The notes under the pieces were generated by a model. It made no database searches and was not told the DNA's origin. It was given only the letters and a program-made list of their open reading frames with translations. The position numbers were made by a program, and so were the translations under genes. From Scenedesmus sp. ARA3 (Eukaryota > Chlorophyta > Chlorophyceae > Sphaeropleales > Scenedesmaceae), in assembly GCA_004335835.1 (NCBI GenBank), contig RWJK01001539.1:33896-97895 (forward strand): a DNA stretch of 64,000 nt, given 5' to 3'. Shown here piece by piece: positions 46,801 to 57,300 of this stretch (its first letter is position 1; each line of letters begins with the position of its first letter).

Positions 46801-47839
46801 GCATTCAAGCGCGGGTTGGTGGCAGGGATGGTGCTGGAGGCAGGGGAGGCGAAAAGGATGATGCCATCTACAGCCTTGCCTGTGTGGCTGTGGTCCCATT
46901 ATGCATGCACAGTCTGCTAAGGACGGTTGCTGCGTGCAGCTCTGTGTCTGTCCTGCTGGCGTAACACCTGCAGCCCAAATTTCCAAGTATCCCGCCCTGC
47001 CTGCTCTGCTGCTACTCTGTTACTTTGCTGATCTGTACCGCCAGGTCACGTTCCCGCTGCTGCTGCCAGCCTACCTAGGGCAGCGCCTGACCATCCCCTT
47101 TGCCAGCTCGGACGGCTACAGTAGGCAGTGGCTCATCGCTGCACTGCTGTGCTGCCCCCTAGCACTCATCCTATACCTCGGACTGCTCACAATGCCTGCA
47201 GTGCTCACTGCCTGCGGCTGCGGCGTGGCAGCAGCAGCTGCAGCAGCACTGCTGACAGCGTGGGACGCTGAGGGCCAGATGCCAGTGCAGGGGCTTGGCG
47301 GCAGTGCTGCTGCTGTTGTGCCTGGTGTGCTGGCAGTGCTGGCTTTCTGCATGGGCGTGGTGTGGATAGATACGGTTGCTACGGAGGTGGTGGGCGTTAT
47401 AACATTCCTCGGGGGGCTTGCAGGATTGCCTGCAGGAGTGATGGGGCTGACGCTGCTTGCTTGGGGCAACTCGCTGGGCGATTTCTTCGGGAACCGCGCA
47501 ATGGCAAAGGCAGGGCACGGCAGCACGGCCATCACGGCGTGCTTTGCTGCGCCGCTGTTTAACATGCTGATGTCGCTAAGCCTGGGGTTTAGCAGCTACC
47601 TGCACAAGCTGGGTGCTGCTGCTGTGCACGTGCAGCTCACACCGGAAGTTGCGCTGGGCTGCGTGTTTCTGATGGGTTACAACGTTGTCATCATTGCCGT
47701 AGGGCGGCTTTGTGACAACCGGCTGCCGCCTTGGTTTGCGGTCTTTGCTCGTGCCTGGTACGCGCTTTACTTTGGGCTCTCGTTGTTCTTCGGGTTTTAT
47801 GGCTCGGGGACAGCCACCACCGCTGCTGCACAGAGCTAG
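41785..47839 (+). CDS. CCX: CCX/NCLX-type cation-calcium exchanger, 1009 aa
   Basis: Exons: 41785-41898, 42050-42125, 42447-42523, 42933-43059, 43392-43510, 43893-44024, 44611-45661, 46180-46718, 47045-47839 (TAG); 1010 codons including stop. Signal peptide with a Leu run, then Cys-rich CDAVHKVPAEQRC. Alpha-1 repeat: LLGDTAEFYIAPIMAHVSQ and VTFVALGNGAPDLSANI (GNGAPD about 138-143). Alpha-2 repeat: LTLLAWGNSLGDFFGNR (GNSLGD about 885-890). GNG(A/S)PD and GNS(x)GD are the signature of the CCX/NCLX (SLC8B/SLC24A6) branch, which moves Ca2+ or other cations against Na+, K+ or H+. The two halves are joined by a loop of about 500 residues rich in Ser, Gln, Gly and Ala, far longer than usual. Location is unknown: vacuole, mitochondrion or plasma membrane are possible. 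Introns 6 and 7 contain partial copies of exon ends. Confidence 0.9.
43993..44258 (+). repeat. Copy of CCX exon 6 end within intron 6
   Basis: The end of exon 6 with donor (43993-44033; cctcagtgctcctggccttc) recurs at 44217-44258 as cctcagtgctgctggctttc. The copied donor has become GCAAGT. A second pair of blocks containing tgctgttcagctggct (about 44159-44205 and 44371-44415) follows. Confidence 0.8.
45610..46045 (+). repeat. Nested local duplications around the CCX exon 7 donor
   Basis: The last 52 nt of exon 7 plus donor (45610-45671) recur at 45799-45860, with the same GTGGGC donor. A second block (cagcagcaggctgtgcatgc, 45753 on) recurs near 46005, and a gtatgcgcatgcatgcat-like block occurs near 45908 and 45968. 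Confidence 0.8.
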
Positions 47840-48865
47840 GTGTTGTGTGGTGTTGTGCCTGGTCATTGGGGCAGTGTGTGTTGACTCTGCGCTGGCTTGT
47901 GCAGCCGCGCCCTAATCATGGCGAGCTACTGTAGTGTGGCGTTGTGCCTGGCGTTGCTGCGGTAGCTATAGAACGGAAATACAAGCAAAAGTCGTGCTGT
48001 GCAGCTGCCTCGGGCCAACCGAGGCGGCGTTCACTCACGCGGTTGCTGCCAGCATACATGGCACGCTTTGCTTGCGGTGTTGATTGGGTTTGGTGGATGA
48101 TGTGTGTGTACAGTATCATTTGGTGGCTGCAGCATGCAGCACTGCGCTGTCTGATGACGAGTAATGACGAAGCCTGGCTGTGATTTAATCACAAGTTGCA
48201 GCGTGCCTGACTCAGTGCTGCTGCTGGCAGTGCTTCAGTGCTGTATGAATGCTGAGAGAGGAGGGCTTCGGTGCTGCGACATTGCACTTGGTTGGCAAGA
48301 TCTTTGTGGCAGCAGGCTGGCTTTTGCTGGCTGAATGGTCACTGCTGGCCGTGTCAGAAGTGGAGTGCTTGGCAGACAGCAGTGCATCTGTTCGGCTGAC
48401 ATAGCACTGCGGAAACCTTTAGGATTGTGTGTTCGATAGGCTTGTGAAGTGCAAGGTTTCCAGACCTGGCGTATGTGCAGTGCCTGGCACTGCCAGGCAG
48501 GGTGCCAGGTCATCACTGTTCGAAAGATGTCATGACAGTGTCTGTAACGAACGAGGGCTTTGAATCGATGCTGGAAGTTTCTGGCTGCAACCATGGTTGT
48601 GAGTTTCCTCACTGATCAGCCATCAAGGCGATCACGACCATAGTCAGCGCGCAGACGTTGTGCCTCTGTCAGAAGACGAGCGTACTCTTAACTGTGCGAG
48701 ATCGCTGCCGTTCAACTATACAATACGTTCATCACAGTACACAACCTACCTTTTATTGTCAGTACATCTTGCGGGTCCAAGCGGGTGCTTGCTGCTGCAG
48801 GCAAACACAGCTGCTACTGCTGGGCTGGTGCTGCTGCTCGCACAGCTTAACCCACAGCAGCAGCC
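47840..48865. other. Intergenic, 3' flank of CCX and promoter of BUB3
   Basis: Tandem plus-strand neighbours. No supportable gene was found. A TGTAA at 48543-48547 is about 700 nt after the CCX stop and is only a weak candidate signal. Open frames running into BUB3 from about 48660 lack an ATG. Confidence 0.45.
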
Positions 48866-51812
48866 ATGCTTGGCACGCCAGTGCAGCATCCTCCTAGAGA
48901 TGGTATCACACGCCTACGATGGTCTAAAGGCGGCAGGCTGCTAGCAACATCCTGGGATGCGGTGCGTTGATGGCAGCAGCAACCCTGCAACGCTGTTGCA
49001 TGCCTTGCGCGTGTCATGCTGGTCATTACGAATGCAGTGAAGGGGTGTTACTTTGCCTTTGATTATCTGATGATGATACATTTGTATGTCTGCAGACTGC
49101 GCGGATATACGATGCTTCAGGCTGTTGCCAAGCTACCTTACGGGTTGGCGAGGCGCCCATATTGGATGGGTGCCTACAAGATGATGCCACTGCATTCGTT
49201 GGACAGCTAGACGGTAGTGTCAGCAGGTAATAAGCGCAGTGATGATGAATTGCAATTGCATGCAGCCAGAAGCACATGCAGCCGCATCCTTGCGCTGCTG
49301 AGCATTCATACACAGTTGTGATGGAATGGTATCGCCACCGTCAACCAAGACAGCAAGTCATACCATCAGATATGGTGACGTTATGCAATGCTGCAGCAGC
49401 AGGCAACAAAGGGGTGATCTGCTGTGTTGAAACCCTGTCATGCATGTGGAGGCAACTTGCCGCGTGCTGCTGCTGTGCTGCTGCTGTGCTGCTGCAGGCT
49501 GGACCTTATAACGCAGCAGCGCATACCCATTGGGCAACATGCAGACGCCGTCAAGTGCACAGAATGGCTAGAATCAAAAGGTAGTGTGGGTTCCCGTGGC
49601 GGCAGCTAGATTAGCACTTGCCGCTGATGGGCAGTTGCATTGGTTGAAGCATGGCACCAGTGGCATTGTGTACCACAGCACGTGCCAGCAGCAGCGCGTG
49701 ACAGCAGCAGCAAACTTGCATGTCGAACCAGCACCTGCACAGCTGGCCTGCTCTCTTGCAGCAGCAACAGCCACGACCTGCAGCTGCCACTCTGCTCTGT
49801 CCTTTGCAACAGCCGCCTCCCAGCCGCTGCGCACAGCCCGTTTGTGCTGCCACATCGTCACCCACGCACAGCTACAGCCTAATCCTGATCCTGATCCTCA
49901 AATGCACTGCCACTGGCTGCCATTACAATCACCATCAGACCACCATCCCATCTAACTCTCTGGTGCCAGGACCCGCATATAACTATCCGCTCTCATTACA
50001 AACATCTCTTATCACTGCCCGCAGGCCTGCTGGCAACAGCCGGCTGGGACAGCACGCTGCGCTACTGGGACCCACGTGTAACTTTTCTCTTTCATTTGAA
50101 TGCTTTTCTGCCCCGCAGGCCTGCTGGCAACAGCTGGCTGGGACAGCACGCTGCGCTACTGGGACCCGCGGGCGCCGCCGCTGTCTCCTGCAGTGCTGCA
50201 GGTGCAGCTGCCCGGCAAGGCGTACAGCCTCAGCGCCACCAACAGCCACATCATAGCAGCCACCTCGGGGCGGCACGTGCACATCTACAGCTTAGACAGG
50301 TGGGCGCAGCTGCAGGCTGGCGTGAGATGCAGGGTTTTGTTATGACACTTTGTGCGATGATCATGCATGTGCGGGAAGGGTTGCACTGGGTTGATGGGAG
50401 CTGCCCAGCTGCTGCAGCAGCAGCAGCGTAGCTTGCTGTGGTGCGCAAGCTCTGTGCATACAGTGCCAGATGCACTTATCCAACAGCAGCTCTCTTGCAG
50501 TCCCCTTTCTCACCACACACCCCTCCCTGCCACCATCATCACCCGCCAGGCTTGACGTGCTGAGCCAGCCGCCGCGTGAGAGCAGCCTCAAGTACCAGAC
50601 GCGCTGCGTGGCGGCCTTCAGCGGCGCGCCCAGCTTCGCACTGGGCAGCGTGGAGGGGCGCGTGGCCATGGAGGTGCTGGACCCAGCGCCAGCGGCGCAG
50701 GACGCCAAGTACGCGTTCAAGGTGAGTTACAAAGCAGGGTGAGTATGGCAGTGAGTGTGAGGATAGGGCGTGTAAGTGTGGCCATGGAGGTGCTGGACCC
50801 CGCACCAGCGGCGCACCACGCGAACTATGCGTTCAAGGTGAGTGAAGCCGCATGTTGATGTGCTGCATGGCCTCTAGAGATCCGTGTAGAAAGCTTGTAA
50901 AGCGTAACATGAGGACGAAACAGCTGAGTGCACCTCCCATAGGGAGGTGATGCATTAGCAAGGGAAGTGAGGCAACAGCTGCTTGTCCGGCCATCATCAC
51001 TGCCAATCTGCCCTGCAGCTCTGTAGCGTAGCGCTTGCATACGTATTGTCACCATCATGTGCCGCACTCGCACCACTCAATGCGTGTCTCGTGCAGCACA
51101 TGGGCCACCTAATACATCGAGGTAGAGGGTAGGTACATGTGGGTCCTCGCACCATTCAAAACAGTACGAGCCAAAACAGCATGAGCGCATGCACCGCCTA
51201 TCTCCTTGCTGCTGCAGTGCCACCGGCGCAACGAGGCGGGCACTGACGTGGTGTTCCCGGTGAACTGCATCACCTACCACCCGCTGTTTGGCACCTTTGC
51301 CACTGGCGGTGGCGATGGCGTGGTCAACATCTGGGACGGCAGCAACAAGAAGCGGCTCTTCCAGGTGAGGCATGCTGACGGTCTGTGGTCAACTCAAAGC
51401 AAGCATGGCTGCTGTGCGTATGTTAGCCTACTGATTGTACAGTTTGTTGAGGCATAAACATAGCGGCGTTTGGTCGGAGTAGTTGCGCTTCATGCATCTG
51501 TTGAATCGTGTGACAGCAAGGTCCGGGTACGGTGGTTTGCTTTGGGGGACTGACATTGCAACTGCTGGCTGTCATGTGCTGATGGACAACTCTAATGAAC
51601 CAAATCGATGTCATTGTTGTCGCGTGCAGATCACTGGCTACCCCACCTCCATTGCATCCATGGCCTTCAGCCACAGCGGTGACACGCTGGCAGTGGCCTC
51701 CAGCTACATGTACGAGTTTGGGGAGCGCCAGGGCGGGCCCCCGGATGAGATCTACATCCGGCCAGTGACTGAGGCAGAAGTGAAGCCAAAGCCGCGCAAG
51801 GCGGCTGCTTGA
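48866..51812 (+). CDS. BUB3: Mitotic checkpoint WD40 protein BUB3, 330 aa
   Basis: Exons: 48866-48961, 49096-49226, 49498-49580, 50119-50299, 50550-50721, 51218-51364, 51630-51812 (TGA); 331 codons including stop, matching the family length of about 328. The start ATG gives [20 protein letters not shown], aligned with the family's PPEDGIS start. Diagnostic segments: [111 protein letters not shown] and the C-terminal [20 protein letters not shown]3 binds GLEBS motifs of BUB1 and MAD3/BUBR1 at kinetochores and also works in spliceosome-related contexts. Exon edges are locally duplicated in introns 3 and 5, and the C-terminal coding end is triplicated downstream. Confidence 0.95.
50015..50171 (+). 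repeat. 94-bp-spaced duplicate of the BUB3 exon 4 start
   Basis: About 62 bp including the acceptor and the WD40 start (gcctgctggcaacagc-ggctggg) occurs at 50015-50076 and 50109-50171, with only a few differences. The upstream copy is followed at once by cgtGTAACT, which reads both as a donor and as a TGTAA signal (50077-50081). Using the upstream copy would put the downstream acceptor out of frame. Confidence 0.9.
50655..50844 (+). repeat. Copy of BUB3 exon 5 end in intron 5
   Basis: The last roughly 62 nt of exon 5 and its GTGAGT donor (about 50660-50727) recur at 50777-50844 with about 10 percent divergence, mostly near caccacgcgaactatgcg. Confidence 0.85.
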
Positions 51813-52044
51813 GGGGGTGCAAGCTGCTGGGCAGTGGCTGCAGCTGCTGCTGCGGCCTCCAGACGAGATATACATCCGGCCAGTGACTGAGGCAGAGGTG
51901 AAGCGAAGCCGCGCAAGGCGGCTGCGTGATGGGCTTCCAGCCTGCAAAGCAATGCTGGGCACCGGCTGCAGCTGCAGCCTCTACATTCGGCCAGTGACTG
52001 GGGCGGAGGTGAAGCCAAAGCCGCGCAAGGTGGCTGCGCGATAG
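51744..52044 (+). repeat. Triplicated C-terminal coding end of BUB3
   Basis: The segment encoding [20 protein letters not shown] occurs at 51744-51812 (used) and again at 51862-51928 and 51978-52044, spacing about 117 bp. The second copy has a small deletion that breaks the frame. The third keeps the frame and ends in TAG. Confidence 0.85.
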
Positions 52045-52046
52045 GG

Positions 52047-52051
52047 TGTAA
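52047..52051 (+). terminator. TGTAA poly(A) signal of BUB3
   Basis: Located 235 nt after the BUB3 stop and directly after the third copy of the C-terminal repeat, so the repeats would be in the 3' UTR. Confidence 0.55.
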
Positions 52052-53433
52052 GCTGCAGTGCGGCAGTGCCGGGCGGTGGCTGCAGCTGCAGCCGGCGTGC
52101 AAGTGAGTGCGAGCGCGAGTGGCAGAGCGTGTGAAGGTGCAGGACGAGGTTGGCAGGCCGCATATGCTGTGATCACACTTGGACGCCTTCATCAAGGGTT
52201 CTGCTGCAACTGACGGTTAAATACCTTGAACACGCGGTGCGGCTATGTAGTGGTGAATGCACCCAGGCTGTGGGCTCTAACTATGCCGCAGTCGGCTGGT
52301 TCCCAGATGTCCTACTGGCAGCAGCTACTGCGTTGTCTGCTGGCTTGAGCACCCCGCCAAGTGAGTGGGAAGGTGGTTTGGATTTGTGTTTTTCTGCCAA
52401 GCACCTGCCGCCTGCTGGCAGGTGAGGCAGCTGCCATGCATGCTCAAAGCAAAGGCTATTGCCCTTGTGCAGGTCTTCACATCCATGGCTTAATCGGTAA
52501 CATGTGATATGTATGATTTTGCCACCTGGCAAGGGGTTTGTGTTGTCTTGAGAAGAAGTTGCGACCGTTGGGCTGCGACTTGTCTCATTTTAAAGGCAAA
52601 AAGCCCCCAAGGCAGTGTGCGGTAGCCACGCTGTGGGCTTGCGTTGCCCTTACTTTCTTCGAACACAGGCATCCCTCTGTTACACAGCAGCGGCACGCAC
52701 TGCCAGCAGCCCAACCGCCACCACACAGTACAACACACCAATGCCTTTCAGGCTGCTCAGAACACAGCAAGCAGCGCAGACACAACAGCACGCATGGGTG
52801 TGGGAATGTCCTTGCGGCAGCGCCCTCTCCATACTCTGCAGATTTAGCCCGGATGTCAGTGCACTGCGCAGTGCATGCATGCACTGTCAGTGGCAGCAAC
52901 GGCACAGAAGACGATGCTCATAACACCAGCAGGAGCTGCAGCATAGGGCTGCACGCTGCTGGGCTCCACAAAATAAGCCAGCTGGCAGTTGTATTGCCAT
53001 ACATGCATATCTCCCTTCTCCTCACCTTCCTGCACAGCCATTGTGGCGTGCGGGATGTAAATGAATGACCAGTACTCAGAAGCAGCCCATATTGGGTACA
53101 AGAGAAGGAAGTAAGGTCACTGCTTGACTCCAGCAATCACACCAAACACAGGCAAGCCTTTCACGAATCGCTGCATGCAATGCAGATCACACTAGCACTC
53201 GCCCACATCACATGCACGCCCGCTTTCAGGGCACAACGTTCGCAAACCTCAGCGCTGAACTCACACACAGTGTGTGTGCCACGGCCGCATGTGCGTGCAG
53301 CACAGCACAGCACATCAGGGCGTGCAGGTGACGCACCATCCTGATATAATATCATATCAAGTCGCCATTGCAATCACAATCATGCCTGCCACAAAGGCAA
53401 TTTGATCATCGTTCATCGTTTGAGTCAGCCGCT
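52052..53433. other. Convergent intergenic region
   Basis: Lies between BUB3 (+) and the P-domain gene (-). No gene or RNA was recognised. A minus-strand TGTAA at 52680-52684 is 750 nt from the P-domain gene stop and is weak evidence. Confidence 0.45.
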
Positions 53434-54174
53434 TCAGCCGCTCTGTGTCGCGTTGCCGGTCATCATGGCCCTGAACTGGCCTTGCCCTGGGTGGCTCAGC
53501 GCCTGCTTGAACTGGCCCATCTTGCCCATGAGGCCAGCCAGTGCAGCCTCGGGGTCGCTCACGGCCTTGGCCATCGGGTGCAGGCTGGCCAGGTTGGACA
53601 GGAAGGCCATCTTGCCGTGCACCACCTGTTTTGCAGCAAAAAAAGGGTTTACAGTGCAGGAGTGTGGGGTTCAATATATTGGGCATTGCAGGGCAAGAGC
53701 AGAATCAGCAGCAAGCATAGTGTGTGGAAGGGTCCATGTTGGACAGGAAGGCCATCTTGCCGTGCACCGCCTGTGGTTGATGAAGCAGGAGTGTGCGGTG
53801 CAGGATTGTAGGAGATGGTTAGTGTTTGAGCATTGCCGGGTAAAGAGCAGCAGCAGAGGGTTGATTGGCTGTGGTTCTAACAAATTGATGCATGCCAGCC
53901 AGGGCAGATTTGTTTCAAGCTACATATGCCAACTGTGCTGCACTGTGGTAATATTGCTGGAGCATGTTCACCAAGTAGCAGAGAAGGGCAGAGGCAAGTG
54001 TAAAGTGGTGCGCAAACCAGCACCGCCTGCAGCATGCTGAGTGCGTGCAACACGCTGCATCATTGTGGCACCAGTGTGCTTGTTGCTGCAGCTGTCCAGC
54101 CTGTCTCACCTGTGAGGGTGTGGGTGTGGCCTTGACCATGGCCGCCAGCTTGTCCAGAGCAGCCTCCAGCGCCT

Positions 54175-54224
<50 letters not shown>

Positions 54225-54354
54225 TGTCAGCAGCAGCAGGCTTCAGCAAACATGCAGCTGTATGCCTTTTCAAGCAGCTGGCTGGAATTTGTCACGGGCG
54301 TCTGGCCGCTACTCACTGCACTGGCTGATGCACGTAGGACGGCTGCATGATCAG

Positions 54355-54386
<32 letters not shown>

Positions 54387-57300
54387 TGTAAGTGTCCGTC
54401 ACTAGGCCTCCTGCAGGGCGTGTCATAACCGTTATAACAGTTGGCCTCACCTTGAGCTTGGCCTGGTGTGCCTGCAGCTTGAAGTCCATCACTGGGCCAG
54501 TCACAGAAGACGCCTGGCCGGCAGTGTTGGCGATGTGGTCTGCAGCACACAGCAAGGCAGCAGCAGCAATGGCATGTGAGGCAGAGCTTACACCAAGTTC
54601 ACAGCACTGCTGGCAGTGTTGCAATAGGCAAAGCATGGCAAGCAATGTAAGACAGCCTTGGCCTTCCACAACCAGCAGTGCTGTAGCAACACTGTGCTGA
54701 TCTTGCAAGCAGCAGCAGCAGCAGTAGCAGCCCTCACCCAACATGCTGACGCAAGCATAGCAAACAGCTTTTGGCTGCAGTACACAGCCGGCAGTGCGCT
54801 AACAGCAGCTTGCAACAGCAGCAGCAGCAGCAGCATCAGCAGCGGTCCTGGCCCTCACCCAGCATGGCGTTGAGTGCGTCCACGCGCCTCTGCACGCTGT
54901 TGTCGATGTGTGCCTTGACCACTCCCTCGGTGGTGGTGTAGGTGTCCACCACGTGCTTGGCCTTGGCGGTGGCTGCAGCAGCACAGCACAGGCAGAGCAG
55001 CACACACATCCAGTCAATGACAAGCGGTTTACAGAAACAGGGGTTGGTGCTGGCTTTATGGTTCTGCGGGGCGAAGGATAACAACACTAGTCAGTGACAA
55101 GGCTGATTGCAACAGTTGCCCAGGTTAAGCAGCCTCTGACTAGCACTGCAGCTTTCCATGTTGATGCGCAGCACACCAAGCTAGCTGCAAACAAAAAGCT
55201 TGTTGTGCATGAAGATCGCTGCAGGCTGCGCGCACCTGCGTCCTTCATGAGTGTTGCTGTGCTGCCCATGTCGCCCAGCACGCTGCCTGCCAGGTTCATG
55301 AAGGAGCCGCCCAGCTTCATCAGGTTGTCCACCTGGAGGCAGCAGCAGCAGCAAGCTGAGTGCAAGATGGCAGCAGGTGCACAGCATGCATCACCAGTAG
55401 TCATAGTAAAGGGACTTGCTGCTAAGAAATTGCATGTGCAGCAGAGGCCAGCACGCCAGCGGTGCGAAGTCGTCCAGTTGCGAACGTTCATCAGCAGGAT
55501 ACAGTTTGCAGCACCCTTCACCATGCAGCCCATCGTGAATGCCACACCACACTGTGCACCATGTCTCTTGCCAGCCCGCTGGATCCTGGCGCACCGCACC
55601 TTGTCAGCCATCTCCGCCTTGGCAGCGTCGCGCAGGCCTCCCTTGCCGATGCTGGCCTTGAGCTGGCCAATGTGGCCCATCAAGCCGTCACCCGCGCTGC
55701 GCAGCAGCGTGCCTTTGCCCTGGATGGCTGCCTGCATGAGCTGGCTGGCGCCGTTGACGGCGTTGATGTGGTCGGAGAGCTTCTTGTTGAGGTAGGACTT
55801 GGTGGCGGCTGCAGGTGGGGAGGGGATGCAGAAGAGTGGAGGAAAAGAGGTGTGCGGCAGCAGCAGCGGAACAGGAAAAAGGGGTCAGGGATTGTGGTCG
55901 GAGAGCTTCTTGTTGAGGTAGGACTTGGTGGCGGCTGCGGCGGGTGAGGGGAATGCACAGGGGAGCGGTGCATGAGCAGTGGAGGAAAGAAGAGGAGCCA
56001 GCGGTTGGTGGGTTGGGTTCGGGTGTTGTTTGTGGAGAAACGCAATTGGTGTTGAGTCGGGATCAGCCCCAAGCCCCAACTTGCGTGCACAGCTTACACA
56101 GGATAACCACATGTATGCTGGACAGGCCATGTTCCCTATGTAGGGAGCTACGCTGGGTTGGTTCATGCATGCTTCCAGGAAATTGATCAGTTTAATGCGT
56201 ACTGATTGCACAGCGAACTGCTGCACGCGGAACTTGGCAAACACGTACACGCACTTACAAGCGGCACTGTGCAGTAAATACAAACTCACCCGACTTTGCA
56301 GCCAGCAGCATGGTGAAGTCCTTCACCTCGTTGTGCACTGCACCCCAGGCTGCACCCTTGACGCTGTGCAGGGGGCCAGAGGCGGCGCGCACTGCAGGGG
56401 CAGCAACAAAGCACACAGCACACAGAAGAGGTGAGCAGTGCCTTCAAGCAGCATGTTACAAGCATGCATGTAGAGGCTGGGAGGTACCAACATCTGCAGC
56501 ACAGCAGTTGCCTGGCAAATGCCTACAAACGTCTTCACATAGGACAGGGCAGCAACAGGCACGATTGTGAAGTTTTGTTGGTGTCTTGAACAGGTGACCA
56601 GAGGGTAAGCAGCGCACGGCAAAGCAGCGCACAATTAAGCAGCGCACAGCAAAAGCACGCGCAGCGCAGGGCAAAGCAGCACGCTCAGCGCACAGCAAAG
56701 CAGCATGCGCAGCGCACAGTCAAGCAGCGCACAGCCAAGCAGCACGCGCAGCGCACAGTCAAGCAGCGCACAGCAAAGCAGCATGCGCAGCGCACCTGTG
56801 GCCTCCTCCTCCTCGGGCAGCTGCCACGGGAACAGCAGGCGCATGGCCACATGGTTGAAGCCCTCGCCATCAAACCCGCTCACGTTCTGCGGCAGCAGCA
56901 GCGGCGGCAGCAGCAGCAGCACCAGCAATAGCAGCAGCAGGATGTTATATGGTGAGCGGAGCAGCTGCAGCTGTTAAACATGCACGTCAAGTGCTGGTTG
57001 TTGCATGCGTCTAACCTGGCATATGCAGCAGCAGCCACAGCATGAGTACACTGTCATGTAAACCATGAATATGTCATATTGTATCGCAGCAATGTTGCAT
57101 GCCCAGGAGGCCATGCATAACAGCAGAAAAGGCATCCCTGCGCTCCGTGCAGTCGCATCTCCTCACCTTGCCGGTGGTGCCGTTGCCGCCAGCAGTCACG
57201 TTGCCGCCCATCGTCATGTTGCCGGACGTCGTCATGTTGCCGCTTGCTGTGGCGTTGCCGCTGTCCATTGCAGGTGCCTTGTCCTCGCCACCCTCTGTTG

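Noticed and set aside
48235..48612. 125-codon minus-strand frame between CCX and BUB3
   Set aside because: Composition is not coding-like, there are no convincing splice partners and no recognised family.
48658..48865. N-terminal extension of BUB3
   Set aside because: No ATG exists in frame; the ATG at 48866 aligns with the known BUB3 start.
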